Origin: Zobellia galactanivorans | GTDB taxonomy: Bacteria > Bacteroidota > Bacteroidia > Flavobacteriales > Flavobacteriaceae | Assembly: GCF_000973105.1 (NCBI RefSeq) | Contig: NC_015844.1 | Coordinates: forward strand, 2,166,501 to 2,230,500 | DNA: 64,000 bases | Reading direction: 5' to 3' | In this document: piece by piece, positions 17,728 to 27,654 of the stretch | Layout of the letters: each line of letters begins with the position of its first letter | Position numbering within the stretch: the first letter of the stretch is position 1 | Made by a program: the position numbers and the translations under genes | The notes under the pieces: generated by a model | Told to the model about the DNA's origin: nothing | Seen by the model: only the letters and a program-made list of their open reading frames with translations | Databases searched by the model: none

Positions 17728-17918
17728 TGCTTTAAAAGGGGCGAAAAGCTACAACCGACCGGAGAGTCGGTGTTGTGATGAATTTTCCTAAACGGCTACG
17801 GTCAACGGGGCGATGAGCGTTGTTAAACTTTCGTCAAAAGGTAAATAGAAGGGTATTTTGGGTTCTGTCTTACCAACAACAAACTGATCGGTCGGTTTGT
17901 GTTGGGGTCTTAAGGGCA

Positions 17919-18764
17919 TTATTTGGTAGGTCTAGCCACCATAATTCCCGTATTTTTCTTGATTTTCTTGAGGTATTCGGCAAGGGGTTTTTCGGAGATC
18001 TCTACTTTCATCGACCCTGTTGAGGCGTGTAGCAAATGAATGCGTCCGTCTTTTTCCCGTGTAGCAATTCCGGTATGGGTAACGTCCAATCCGTTAATGG
18101 ATGTGGTCAAGGCGATGATATCTCCGGTTTGGATCAAATGTTCGTTGGCCTCAATTTCATCTTGGGGCAGAATGCAAATCGGTTGATGGTTAAGGTAGTT
18201 TTCGGAAGCCTTTACTTTTTCAAAATTCTTATCATCGCTTAAAAACGGATAAAGGTCGCGATGCGTACTCATAAAATTGATGGGTTTGGTGATTTCCTTC
18301 CCGCCAATTTCAGAGGTAATATCCCTTAATAAGACTTTCTTTTCGTTATTGGCGATCCACTCCGAAAAGTAATGGAGCCGTGAAGCGTAGCCATCAAGCT
18401 TACCATCTTTATATCGAATGTTTTCAAGGGTTTCCGTAAAATCATGGAAGCCTGTTTTTTGCTTTTTTAGCATAAGGCCAAAGGCCAAGACGTTTTCGAC
18501 ATAAGTGGTGCAGTCTAGGCCCTGCAGGTTGATCACTAGGGTTTCCGTTTCTCCGATCTCTAAAGTTTTGGCAACGTAGGGTGTATCCATAAACGTTTTG
18601 CCAATGGCCACAATGGTTTTTCCAAAGTCCTTTTCCAATAGACCGTCAATAGCAATGAGTTTGTTCTCTACGGCTTGCTTATCGGCCGGCGAACAGGTGA
18701 TTTGTTGGGCTATACCTAGAATAGGGCTTAGAATACAGCATAAAAAAAAGATACATCTAGACAT
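17919..18764 (-). CDS. DUF1460 family exported NlpC/P60-like protein
   Basis: The 281-aa protein starts at ATG 18764 with a signal peptide (MSRCIFFLCCILSPILGIAQ). An upstream in-frame extension to 18836 would overlap the preceding gene and is not needed. The core motif LDCTTYVENVLAF carries the candidate catalytic Cys, and VTHTGIATREKDGRIHLLHAS carries the His, as in DUF1460 proteins related to cell-wall amidases. It acts in the periplasm or envelope, possibly on muropeptides. It follows the TraB/GumN gene by 16 bases and is likely cotranscribed. Confidence 0.85.
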   Translation of the reverse strand: MSRCIFFLCCILSPILGIAQQITCSPADKQAVENKLIAIDGLLEKDFGKTIVAIGKTFMDTPYVAKTLEIGETETLVINLQGLDCTTYVENVLAFGLMLKKQKTGFHDFTETLENIRYKDGKLDGYASRLHYFSEWIANNEKKVLLRDITSEIGGKEITKPINFMSTHRDLYPFLSDDKNFEKVKASENYLNHQPICILPQDEIEANEHLIQTGDIIALTTSINGLDVTHTGIATREKDGRIHLLHASTGSMKVEISEKPLAEYLKKIKKNTGIMVARPTK

Positions 18765-18780
18765 AGTATAAAAATACAAA

Positions 18781-21700
18781 TTAAAACCCGTGATGGCCAA
18801 AGAGTCCATAACCATTAGGTCTGTAGATATCGGCACGTCTTCGGTCCTTTAATTCAAAGGCTTCGGTGATATAGCCAATGACCTCTTCTTCGGTGTCGGT
18901 ATCTTCAATGCGCATGGCTTCACTTTCATAAAAAGGTTGGGTCTGTAATTCCTTTTCATCTTCAAAGACCAATAAGTGCATGGAGAAATTCTTGTCGTAA
19001 TCTTCGTTGGTGCGTTTTTTAAAGTAGTATCCAACATATGTTTTTCCCTGAAACTGTAAAGTTTTATGGGCTGTAAAGACGACCGAGTCTTTAGCCTTGT
19101 TATATTTTGTGTCTTCGTATAGTAGGGCTTCGGCCAAGTGCTGTTGGGAGTTATAGTCGGCGGGAAAATAACGCAGCATTCGCGATTCCTTAAGTTTTTT
19201 GAACAAAGGGAGCCTGCCGTTTATATCGGAAGCCAGGTCCGATAAGCGTTCGGGAGATACCTGCTGCCCGTTTTTCAGTAATAAGGCAAGGTAGGTCGCT
19301 TGTACGCTAGGTTCTTCTACAAGTTCGAGTTGGTCAAAGAAATGTGCCACCGATTTGTCCGTATGGAAGGGATAGAGCAAGGTGATATAATTTTCTAACA
19401 GAATTGTATTGGCCTTACTCGCACCCAGTTTGTAGAAGTCATCGTTGATATGTGCAAGGTCGCTTCCCAGTTGTCTTTTGATAAGGGTTTTGGCATCGTT
19501 TAGAATCTGGGTTTTGTACTTTTTGTATAATTTGGGTTTGATGGTATTTTGGGTGAGCAATTCGGCCAATAAGGAAAAAATAGGGGCCTTGTATTCTGGG
19601 ATGGAGCTATAATCCAATAGTTTGGGGTACAACTTTTTGGCCAGCTCCAAATTTTCTCTATAAGGTTTGAATATAAGACTGATGTTGAAGGTGTTCGATA
19701 GCAACGGCAAATCGGTCTCCATTAATTCTAACAGTAGTTTTGTGGAGGCCTCATCGGTCTTTTTGGCAATTTCTTGAAGGAGCACGGCCTGTGCTGTGGA
19801 GTTATTATATGATTTGGCATAGAAAGTTTTGTAGAAATCGGTAAGGTCAAGGCCTTTTAGTTGGGCCAATTTCCGAATCAGGTACAGCTGGATGTGTCGG
19901 TCTTCCCGGTTTAGGTCATATTCCGAAATGTGCTTTTTGAGTAAATCGGCATGTTTGGGCTCGAATTTTATAAATCGGTATCCGTCAAGGGCTATACTGT
20001 CATTTTCGCTCAAGGCCTTAAAGAACTCGGGTACTTTGTCTTCAAGCAAATCCCGTCCGATTAGGGTGTCTTTCGGCACAAAGTTGTTAAAGAACTCGTT
20101 GACGAAGGCACTCGGTTGACCCATGGTATCCACTACGGCCTTTAGTTCGTAAAGGAGTCCGTTGTTGATGATGTTCTTGACCAAAATGCCCCTAGTGCTG
20201 GCCGTGTCGGTCAAGATCATTTGCAGTTCGTGATATCCTTTAGGGGAAGTTTTGGTCTCTTCTCCAATGATATTGTATTTTTTATGTGCGTATAGCTTTT
20301 TACGCAGGGCCCAGACCGAATCTATATTCTTGAACATTAAAAAATCGTGCGATTTATTCAGTTCTACGGACACGGCTTCCCCATTTTCGTTTTGGTAGAC
20401 CGTCTTTTTGTAAAAGGGGTCATAGGGTTTTACTTGGGGCGCGCCACTGTAATACTTGGTGCTGCTCTCTACGAATTTAGGTGGTTTTACCGTGCTTTTT
20501 GTACTAAAGTATAGGGCGGTATCTATAACGGTTTCAAAAGGTTTTGTGCTTTTGCCTTCTTTGAGTTTGAAGGATTCAAAAAATGCATCGGCCTCTTTTT
20601 GGGTCCGACCGACCATGCCTAAAAGGTAATATTCGCCCTGGCGCAAGGTGGTCATAAGATATAGGCGTTTTTTAGGGATGGCGTCAATTTCGGCCGATGA
20701 GAGGAGCTTCCTGCCTTCAAACGGACCGTAGTCGGGTTTTAGCTCTAAGTCTTGGTAAAAGCGTTTCTGTATTTGCTTGAGTTCAAAGGTATCTACTTCG
20801 ATAAAATTGAAATCGTTTAAAACTGATTTATGGAGAAAGTAGTAGTTGTCCGCAATCGAGTCATAGCCTTCTATCCAGCGGTCACCGTTTCTACTGCGAT
20901 TGGTAAAGCTGTACAGCGAGGGCATTCGTACTTCAAAATCGTCGTAGACCGAGGAAACCGTTTTAGAATCCGGAATGGAATCGGCCCTAAATTCTAGACT
21001 ATTGAAAATCCGATCTGAAAATTGGGTGACGTAATCGCCTTCCCCGCCCATTTTTATGATGACCAGTTCTAAAGGGGTTTCGAAAATCTGATAACGTTGG
21101 TGGTCTCCGTTTTTTAACAAGTTTTTGATGTCAAGCCCGGCAAACGGACCCCTCTTGATCGGTTTTTTTTCCAGTATTTTTCCGGGAATGTTCTCGAATA
21201 GCAGCTTGTCGATCTCTTCTAAAGAGAAAAGGGCGTCCTTCTTTAAAAAAGAATAGGTAGGAATGCGGTTGATAACCACAAAACTCCCGTTGGCCAAGTC
21301 TGGAGAGACATAGGTAGTTTTTCCGATATCGGAAACCGGATATAATTTGTTGGGCAGGTCAACGCTGAAAAAATCGTCTTCCGGGCCGTAAGTGCTGTAT
21401 TGGTTTTCTCTTTTCTTCTGTTCAAACTTCAGTTTTAGTCTCTTTCCTTTGGAAGTAGCCTTCGAAACCAAGGGTTTTACGGTATATCCTTTTTTTCTTA
21501 AAAGTGAAATAACCCCTTCTTCCCCGGGCAGATGTGCTGCACCGATACCGGCAAACACCTTTCCTTTTTGCATTATGGAATCCATTCTTTCGGCCATGTT
21601 GGCATTGCGGATGTACAGCATGTTCTTCATGTAGTGCGAGGTATACATGGCATGGTCAATAGAGTCCAATAAAGCTATGTTTCGGGTTCTGTAGGCATCT

Positions 21701-22305
21701 TGAAGCAGAAACATGGGGTCGGATTGCTGCATCTTTTTTTGAAGCCACTCGTCGGGTTTCTGTTTTATGGCGTTTAAACTGGCCCGCCCTACCAAGGCGG
21801 CGGATTCCTCCATATCTTCAAGGGCGATGATGGGTTTGTTGAACTTTTTGCCCGCTTGATAAATGAACATATCAAGATAGGTTTCTTCTTCAAAGTTTTG
21901 AGAAAGTTCATTGGTGCGATAGAGAATGTTGTTTACAATGCGGTCTTCGTAGGCCAAGTAGGCCCCCAACACTTCTTTTCTAGGGTTTTCCACTTTAAAC
22001 GATCGGGCGTAGAAGCCTTTGGTTACAAATCCCGCTTCCGCGCCATAGGGACTCCCGCCTATGAGGTTTTCCTTTTCGAGCCAAAGTCCCGGATCCGATT
22101 CCAAGGCGACCATATCACTTTTGTCCAAGGCGTCGAAAAAGACATCGTCTAGACGAAAGGCAATCTTTTTACTGACGTGCATGGTGCCATATAGGTACGA
22201 TGTTTTCTCTAAGCCGTTTCCTGAAATTTCCCAAAGGAGACTGTTTTCTTCCTGGGCCTTGACCGAAAAAGAAATAAGCAATAGAAAAATCGATACGAAC
22301 CGCAT
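18781..22305 (-). CDS. TraB/GumN-domain exported protein with very long C-terminal extension
   Basis: From ATG 22305 the protein is 1174 aa with a signal peptide ending SVKAQ. Residues about 20-280 form a TraB/GumN (Tiki-like) domain with its hallmark GxxH pair: G40-T-M-H43 in YLYGTMH and GAAH at His258, plus Glu69 (VALES); these are the expected metal and catalytic residues of the proposed metalloprotease family. The remaining 880 or so residues match nothing I recognise; they include hydrophilic helical stretches and repeated FY/DY-rich segments. Common GumN proteins are about 300 aa. DUF1460 lies immediately downstream. Function unknown, envelope located. Confidence 0.8.
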   Translation of the reverse strand: MRFVSIFLLLISFSVKAQEENSLLWEISGNGLEKTSYLYGTMHVSKKIAFRLDDVFFDALDKSDMVALESDPGLWLEKENLIGGSPYGAEAGFVTKGFYARSFKVENPRKEVLGAYLAYEDRIVNNILYRTNELSQNFEEETYLDMFIYQAGKKFNKPIIALEDMEESAALVGRASLNAIKQKPDEWLQKKMQQSDPMFLLQDAYRTRNIALLDSIDHAMYTSHYMKNMLYIRNANMAERMDSIMQKGKVFAGIGAAHLPGEEGVISLLRKKGYTVKPLVSKATSKGKRLKLKFEQKKRENQYSTYGPEDDFFSVDLPNKLYPVSDIGKTTYVSPDLANGSFVVINRIPTYSFLKKDALFSLEEIDKLLFENIPGKILEKKPIKRGPFAGLDIKNLLKNGDHQRYQIFETPLELVIIKMGGEGDYVTQFSDRIFNSLEFRADSIPDSKTVSSVYDDFEVRMPSLYSFTNRSRNGDRWIEGYDSIADNYYFLHKSVLNDFNFIEVDTFELKQIQKRFYQDLELKPDYGPFEGRKLLSSAEIDAIPKKRLYLMTTLRQGEYYLLGMVGRTQKEADAFFESFKLKEGKSTKPFETVIDTALYFSTKSTVKPPKFVESSTKYYSGAPQVKPYDPFYKKTVYQNENGEAVSVELNKSHDFLMFKNIDSVWALRKKLYAHKKYNIIGEETKTSPKGYHELQMILTDTASTRGILVKNIINNGLLYELKAVVDTMGQPSAFVNEFFNNFVPKDTLIGRDLLEDKVPEFFKALSENDSIALDGYRFIKFEPKHADLLKKHISEYDLNREDRHIQLYLIRKLAQLKGLDLTDFYKTFYAKSYNNSTAQAVLLQEIAKKTDEASTKLLLELMETDLPLLSNTFNISLIFKPYRENLELAKKLYPKLLDYSSIPEYKAPIFSLLAELLTQNTIKPKLYKKYKTQILNDAKTLIKRQLGSDLAHINDDFYKLGASKANTILLENYITLLYPFHTDKSVAHFFDQLELVEEPSVQATYLALLLKNGQQVSPERLSDLASDINGRLPLFKKLKESRMLRYFPADYNSQQHLAEALLYEDTKYNKAKDSVVFTAHKTLQFQGKTYVGYYFKKRTNEDYDKNFSMHLLVFEDEKELQTQPFYESEAMRIEDTDTEEEVIGYITEAFELKDRRRADIYRPNGYGLFGHHGF

Positions 22306-22372
22306 AAATGCTTTTTTGATGAGGGGTATGTGCAATAGCTTCAATTTACGCCGAAAAAACTGGCGTTTGTTA

Positions 22373-22380
22373 CAAAAATA
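22373..22380 (-). promoter_or_regulatory. candidate -7 promoter element for the TraB/GumN gene
   Basis: TATTTTTG on the minus strand fits TAnnTTTG, 67 bases before the chosen ATG. Confidence 0.35.
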
Positions 22381-22445
22381 GAAAAGCGCCTTGCGCGGTA
22401 TATCCCTACAAACCGTTAAAAAATGTTGGTTTTAAGGTATAACGA

Positions 22446-23522
22446 CTATTCGCGGGTTGTATTTTCCCGGCCCTCCATATTTTCTATTTGCAGGCGTGTA
22501 CGGGCCAGACTGTCAGGGTAATTTTGCTGTAAGAAGGTAATCAATTTTTCGCGAACGAGGACACGAAGGTCCCATGCTGTGGAAGAATCCTTGGCACTCA
22601 TAAGGGCCCTGATTTCAATGTGGTTGGGCTTAGAATCGGTAACCTGGATATTGTTGACCTCCCCGTCCCAAAGCTCTGTGTTTTTGAGGATCCGGGTGAG
22701 TTCTTCCCGTAAGGCATCAAAAGGCACCGAATAATCGGTGTATAAAAAAACGGAACCTAAAATGTCGGCGGAGGACTTGGTCCAGTTCTGAAAGGGAGTT
22801 TCTATAAAATAGGTAGTCGGCAATATCAGTCGCCTTTTGTCCCAAATCTTCACGACCACATAGGTCAACATAATTTCCTCTATACGTCCCCATTCGCCTT
22901 CGACCACAACAACATCGTCTAATTTAATGGGTTGGGCGATGGCGATTTGAATCCCCGCTAGAATAGTACCAATCATTTTTTGGGCGGAAAAACCAATGAT
23001 AATCCCTGCAAGTCCTGCCGATGCAAATATACTTACCCCAATTTCACGGATGCCGTCAAAGCTCATAAGGGCGATACCCACCGCAAGAATAATGATGATA
23101 AAAATCACGATGCGCTCCAGTATGTTGAATTGCGTAGCGACCTTTCGGGCCCTGAGGTTATTGGTGGTATTCATGTCGTAGGTGTGCATGACATGTTGCT
23201 TGACGATCTTGATTACTTTGATCACAAGCCATGTAAAAGCGAAAATAAAAAGGAGGGTGCTGGCCTTTCGAAAATAAAATTCGAGGTGGGTTAGGTTGAG
23301 CAATTGCCTTAAGGAACCCATTCTGAGCAATATGGAAAATAGAATGAGAAAAATAGGTTTACTTACCTGCTTTACCGAAGATGGCGGGATGAGATATTTT
23401 GGATTTTTCCCCAATTTCCGAAGTACTTTGATCAATAGGAAATAGGCCACCATCAAGATGGTCAGGGTTCCTAAAAGTAGAAGGAGCGATTGATAGTTTT
23501 CGTTGAAAAAATCATTTATCAT
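22446..23522 (-). CDS. MscS family mechanosensitive ion channel
   Basis: The 358-aa membrane protein has several N-terminal helices (about 10-35, 50-70, 85-110, 133-152) and the pore-lining TM3-like segment GVSIFASAGLAGIIIGFSAQKMIGTILAG (Ala/Gly ridge), followed by the MscS beta domain (GEWGRIEEI, RRLILPTTYFIETPFQNWT). It would open on membrane tension to release solutes in hypo-osmotic shock. It is leftward, separated from the TraB/GumN gene by 140 bases and divergent from hemH. It is longer than the 286-aa E. coli MscS because of the extra N-terminal helices. Confidence 0.92.
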   Translation of the reverse strand: MINDFFNENYQSLLLLLGTLTILMVAYFLLIKVLRKLGKNPKYLIPPSSVKQVSKPIFLILFSILLRMGSLRQLLNLTHLEFYFRKASTLLFIFAFTWLVIKVIKIVKQHVMHTYDMNTTNNLRARKVATQFNILERIVIFIIIILAVGIALMSFDGIREIGVSIFASAGLAGIIIGFSAQKMIGTILAGIQIAIAQPIKLDDVVVVEGEWGRIEEIMLTYVVVKIWDKRRLILPTTYFIETPFQNWTKSSADILGSVFLYTDYSVPFDALREELTRILKNTELWDGEVNNIQVTDSKPNHIEIRALMSAKDSSTAWDLRVLVREKLITFLQQNYPDSLARTRLQIENMEGRENTTRE

Positions 23523-23656
23523 AGGAAGTCGTTCAAAGAGTAATAATAGGTTGTTTTTTCAAATCGGCATATCTACATCGCTTGTAAGATCGACGGAATC
23601 TATAGCTGCATCAAAAAGTATTTTGATAACATGCACTTTAGATAGGTTTCAAGGCG

Positions 23657-23664
23657 TATTTTTG
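23657..23664 (+). promoter_or_regulatory. candidate -7 promoter element for hemH
   Basis: TATTTTTG on the plus strand fits TAnnTTTG; it implies a leader of about 110 bases before hemH. Confidence 0.3.
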
Positions 23665-23783
23665 TAAAAATTATTGGTTTTTCCCTTTAAACGGGCACTT
23701 GAAGATAGCCATATTTGTTCAAAGCCGAAAGTTCTTTAAGGCATAATGGGCATCTTGAAACCAAAAAAAAGCGTAGCTAAACT

Positions 23784-24815
23784 ATGAAAGGAGTTTTATT
23801 GGTCAATTTGGGTTCTCCCGACAGTCCCACGGCAAAAGATGTAAAGCCTTATCTCGACGAGTTTTTAATGGACGAACGTGTTATTGACGTGCCCAATTGG
23901 TTGCGAAACATCTTGGTGCGCGGAATTATTTTGCAGACCCGTCCGAAGAAATCGGCGGAGGCTTACGCTAAAATATGGTGGGAAGAAGGGTCCCCTTTGA
24001 TCGTTATTTCGGAAAGATTTACCGAGAAATTAAAGGAGCATTCCGATATGCCGATAGCTTTGGGAATGCGCTATGGCAGTATGACCATAAAAAATGCCTT
24101 GAAAGAGCTGAATGATAAAGGGGTAGATGAGGTATTGTTGGTTCCTTTATATCCGCACTATGCCATGTCATCTTATGAAACGGTCGTGGTTAAGGTAATG
24201 GAAGAGCAAGAACGGTTTTTCCCCGACATGAAGCTGACCACGCTTCCTCCTTTTTATAAAAATCCCGAGTACATTCGTGTGCTTTCAGAAAAAATTGCCG
24301 AAAGCCTTGAGGGCTTCGACTACGATCATATTCTGTTTTCGTACCACGGTATTCCCGAACGACATATTCGTAAGTCTGACCCTACCCGTTTTCATTGCAA
24401 AATAGACGGGAAGTGCTGCCAAACGAATTCCGTGGCACACAACACCTGTTACCGCCATCAGTGTTTTGATACCACCGAATCGGTCAAGGCGTATTTGAAC
24501 CTTCCGGCCGACAAGGTCAGTAACTCGTTCCAATCGCGTCTTCCGAACGACCCTTGGTTAAAACCGTATACCGATTTTGAATTTGAACGTTTTCCTAAGG
24601 AAGGAATAAAGAATTTGGCGGTTATCACACCGGCCTTTGTTGCCGATTGTTTAGAGACCTTGGAGGAAATCGCCATGGAGGGCCAACATCAATTTCAGGA
24701 AGCTGGTGGTGAGGGTTACAAGCATATTCCCTGTTTGAACGAAAGTGATTCTTGGGTCAAGGTTATGGCTTCTTGGATCAAAGATTGGCAAGAAACGGGG
24801 GCCTTACCCGCATAA
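23784..24815 (+). CDS. hemH: ferrochelatase
   Basis: HemH inserts Fe2+ into protoporphyrin IX to form protohaem. The 343-aa protein has the N-terminal VLLVNLGSPDSP, VPLYPHYAMSS and the catalytic SYHGIPERH (His188), and a late Glu-rich motif around DCLETLEEI. A cluster of cysteines (C205, C211, C212, C222, C227) lies just after the catalytic His, suggestive of an internal [2Fe-2S] site as reported for some bacterial ferrochelatases. It is followed by a MATE transporter gene 30 bases downstream, likely the same transcript. Confidence 0.96.
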   Translation: MKGVLLVNLGSPDSPTAKDVKPYLDEFLMDERVIDVPNWLRNILVRGIILQTRPKKSAEAYAKIWWEEGSPLIVISERFTEKLKEHSDMPIALGMRYGSMTIKNALKELNDKGVDEVLLVPLYPHYAMSSYETVVVKVMEEQERFFPDMKLTTLPPFYKNPEYIRVLSEKIAESLEGFDYDHILFSYHGIPERHIRKSDPTRFHCKIDGKCCQTNSVAHNTCYRHQCFDTTESVKAYLNLPADKVSNSFQSRLPNDPWLKPYTDFEFERFPKEGIKNLAVITPAFVADCLETLEEIAMEGQHQFQEAGGEGYKHIPCLNESDSWVKVMASWIKDWQETGALPA

Positions 24816-24845
24816 ATCTTTGGCCTATTGGATAATCGACTATAG

Positions 24846-26234
24846 ATGGCTAAAGTATCGGCAGAACAGTTAGGATTGGAGCCAATAGGGAAACTATTGG
24901 TGAGACAGGCTTTACCTGCTTCTATTGGTATCTTGGTAATGTCGCTCAATATACTGGTCGATTCGATTTTTGTGGGCAACTGGATCGGTTCCATTGCCAT
25001 TGCGGCCATCAATGTGGTACTTCCGGTTTCCTTTTTTATCGGTGCATTGGGTATGGCTATCGGCATCGGTGGTGCGAGTATTATCTCTAGGGCGCTTGGG
25101 GCGGACAATTACGCAAAGGCCATTAAGACTTTCGGAAACCAGATTACCCTAACCCTTTTGATTACCGTTGCAATGGTAGCACTGGGGCTTTATTATGTCG
25201 ATTCGCTCATACCGGCTTTCGGAGGAAAAGGAGCGATTTTTGAACCCGCTAAAATTTACTATACCATTGTCTTGTACGGGGTGCCGTTTTTGGCGTTTTG
25301 TATGATGGGAAACACGGTTATCCGTGCCGAAGGAAAACCAAAGTTTGCCATGATCGCCATGATCATTCCTTCTGTGGGTAATCTTGTGATGGACTACGTA
25401 TTCATCTATATATTCGATTGGGGTATGGAAGGTGCGGCTTGGGCCACCACTATCGGTAATGTACTTTGCGCAGCCTATATCTTTTACTTTTTTCTATCGA
25501 AAAAATCGGAATTGAAACTGACACCGGCCTGTTTTCGGTTGGATTTGCCCATAATCAAGGAAATAGGTTCTTTGGGTTTTGTGACCTTGTCCCGCCAGGC
25601 TACTACAAGTGTGGTTTATCTCTTGATGAACAATATATTGTTCGGCCTTGGAGGTGAAGCTATGGTTGCGGTCTATGCCATCGTTGGCCGTATGCTGATG
25701 TTTGCCCTATTTCCAATATTCGGGGTTACCCAAGGTTTTCTGCCCATTGCCGGTTTCAACTACGGCGCAAAAAAATACCAAAGGGTACGAGAGTCGATCA
25801 ACACGGCCATCAAATACGCATCGCTATTGGCGGCTATCGTTTTTATCGGTCTTATGGGCTTTCCAAAGGAAATAGCCTCTTTGTTCTTGAGCGATAGGGC
25901 CGGCCAATCGGCACATGATTTGGCGGCCAATGCCTATGTTTTGGAACATATTCCCTTGGCCATGCGATTGGTGTTCGCCGCAACTCCCATTATAGCCTTA
26001 CAATTGATAGGTGCGGCCTATTTTCAGGCCATCGGAAAGGCCATACCGGCCTTACTGCTAACACTATCGCGACAAGGCTTCTTCTTTATCCCGCTTATAT
26101 TGGTTTTACCGAATTACTTCGGGGAACTGGGGGTCTGGCTTTCCTTTCCCATAGCGGATGTTTTGGCTACCATAGTAACCGGATTTTATCTGAGAAAGGA
26201 AATCAAGAATACCTTGGTCGCCAAGGGAGCTTAA
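24846..26234 (+). CDS. MATE family efflux transporter
   Basis: This 462-aa, about 12-helix inner-membrane protein starts with the MATE-type segment RQALPASIGILVMSLNILVDSIFVG and has the paired GxxxAIGIGGASIISRALG segment. MATE proteins export cationic drugs or metabolites using Na+ or H+ gradients. It follows hemH by 30 bases; export of a tetrapyrrole-related compound is possible but unsupported. A short dyad around 26251-26268 lies between it and the convergent hydrolase gene. Confidence 0.93.
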   Translation: MAKVSAEQLGLEPIGKLLVRQALPASIGILVMSLNILVDSIFVGNWIGSIAIAAINVVLPVSFFIGALGMAIGIGGASIISRALGADNYAKAIKTFGNQITLTLLITVAMVALGLYYVDSLIPAFGGKGAIFEPAKIYYTIVLYGVPFLAFCMMGNTVIRAEGKPKFAMIAMIIPSVGNLVMDYVFIYIFDWGMEGAAWATTIGNVLCAAYIFYFFLSKKSELKLTPACFRLDLPIIKEIGSLGFVTLSRQATTSVVYLLMNNILFGLGGEAMVAVYAIVGRMLMFALFPIFGVTQGFLPIAGFNYGAKKYQRVRESINTAIKYASLLAAIVFIGLMGFPKEIASLFLSDRAGQSAHDLAANAYVLEHIPLAMRLVFAATPIIALQLIGAAYFQAIGKAIPALLLTLSRQGFFFIPLILVLPNYFGELGVWLSFPIADVLATIVTGFYLRKEIKNTLVAKGA

Positions 26235-26266
26235 GCTCTTTTTTAGACCTGATAGGGGCAATGTCC

Positions 26267-27595
26267 CTATTGTTTCATGTTGGCTTCCGAGGCCTTGGCG
26301 TGCAACAACTGCATACCTGTTGAAGACCTTGGTTTGAACCCGTGCCAATCTTGGTCGTTCGATTCTTTGGGGAGGCTCAAATACGCACTGTAATCGGCAT
26401 TTTTTAGATAGATGCCCAAGAAAGCCGTAAGAAAGTGTTGGTTGATGTTATTGATCTTGCGTTGGTCCCAAGAAGGTTCTGCGTATCGGTAATACTCATC
26501 GATATGCAAACCGGGTTGTAATGCTTCGGCCGGAGGGGGATTGGGCGCTACGTTATGGCGTGCATTCTTATAGGTGAGCAAATATCGGTCAGCATTGACC
26601 GCTCCCTTGTAAATAGCCTTGATTCCTTTTTCGTAACCTGATATGTCGTCTTGGTCACCCGCAACAAATAGTGTGGGTTTCTTTAGGCCGCCCAATCCAT
26701 TGGCATCCCAAACCCCGCGTTCCATTCCCCAAGGGGCAAAGGCGACTACGGCCTTGATCCTGGGGTCGATTTGTTTTTGATAGGATGCGTTGCTGGCCGC
26801 CAATGCCGATATGGCCGTGCTTCCACCGGTCATCTGACCGAAAAAGGCGGTAAGGCCGTCGCTATAACCGGCACCGGCCACATTGAGCACGCCGTAACCT
26901 CCCATGGAGTAGCCCACAATACCTATATTTTCTGAATCTACCATTCCAGAAAGTTGGTCCTTTGACGAGGAGCTTCCCTTATCGGCAATCGTATTGATGA
27001 CAAATTGGATGTCTTTGGCCCGGTTGAGCAAGGTGCTTTGAAAAGCATTCGCATCTTTAAAGGTAGAATCGGTATGGTCTATGGAGACCACAACGTAGCC
27101 TTTTGAAGCCAAGTTTTCGGTCAAATAGGTCATCAGGTAGCGAGATCCGACATAGCCGTGCGATACTACAATTAGGGGATAGCCCTCGGTCGTGGCCTTG
27201 GGTGTCGCATCACGATAGGCCTTACCTTTAAAGGAGAAAGGGATCAAGGGGCGTAAAGAATCACCACGGGTACCCATTACATCTTCATAGATTACCGTAT
27301 TTCCTTTCTTGTCAGGAGCTTCTGAAGGGTACCAAACCTCTATGGTGAGCGGTCGGTCGTACAAAGGGTCTTTTCCTCCTTTTGAATTTAAGATATCGAC
27401 CTGGTCCTTATGGATCAGCTCAAGGGTGCGTACGCCAACGGTATAATCGCCCCTTTCCGCCAGTTGTGGGGCATCGGGGAGGGCATCGCCGTATAGAAAG
27501 TCCTGTGCTTGTAAGCTAAGGGTCGCGCATAAAAACAGGAGTAGGGCTGTAATCGTACAGGTGTTTTTCAAGAAAACGGGAACTGGGTTTTTCAT
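26267..27595 (-). CDS. exported alpha/beta hydrolase (dienelactone hydrolase / PAF-acetylhydrolase-like)
   Basis: The 442-aa protein has a signal peptide (ending LSLQAQ) and an alpha/beta hydrolase core: oxyanion segment PLIVVSHGYVGSR, nucleophile elbow GYSMGG, a candidate Asp in LFVAGDQDDISGYE and a His in KNARHNVAPNP. The order and spacing resemble bacterial platelet-activating-factor acetylhydrolase-like or dienelactone hydrolase-like esterases. It probably acts in the periplasm on an ester of unknown identity. It is a leftward gene 59 bases after EcsC and convergent with the MATE gene. Confidence 0.88.
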   Translation of the reverse strand: MKNPVPVFLKNTCTITALLLFLCATLSLQAQDFLYGDALPDAPQLAERGDYTVGVRTLELIHKDQVDILNSKGGKDPLYDRPLTIEVWYPSEAPDKKGNTVIYEDVMGTRGDSLRPLIPFSFKGKAYRDATPKATTEGYPLIVVSHGYVGSRYLMTYLTENLASKGYVVVSIDHTDSTFKDANAFQSTLLNRAKDIQFVINTIADKGSSSSKDQLSGMVDSENIGIVGYSMGGYGVLNVAGAGYSDGLTAFFGQMTGGSTAISALAASNASYQKQIDPRIKAVVAFAPWGMERGVWDANGLGGLKKPTLFVAGDQDDISGYEKGIKAIYKGAVNADRYLLTYKNARHNVAPNPPPAEALQPGLHIDEYYRYAEPSWDQRKINNINQHFLTAFLGIYLKNADYSAYLSLPKESNDQDWHGFKPRSSTGMQLLHAKASEANMKQ

Positions 27596-27654
27596 AGTGT
27601 TACAATTGGTTGAGACCTAAATGTAATGAAATTTCACAAGAAGACGATACGGTG

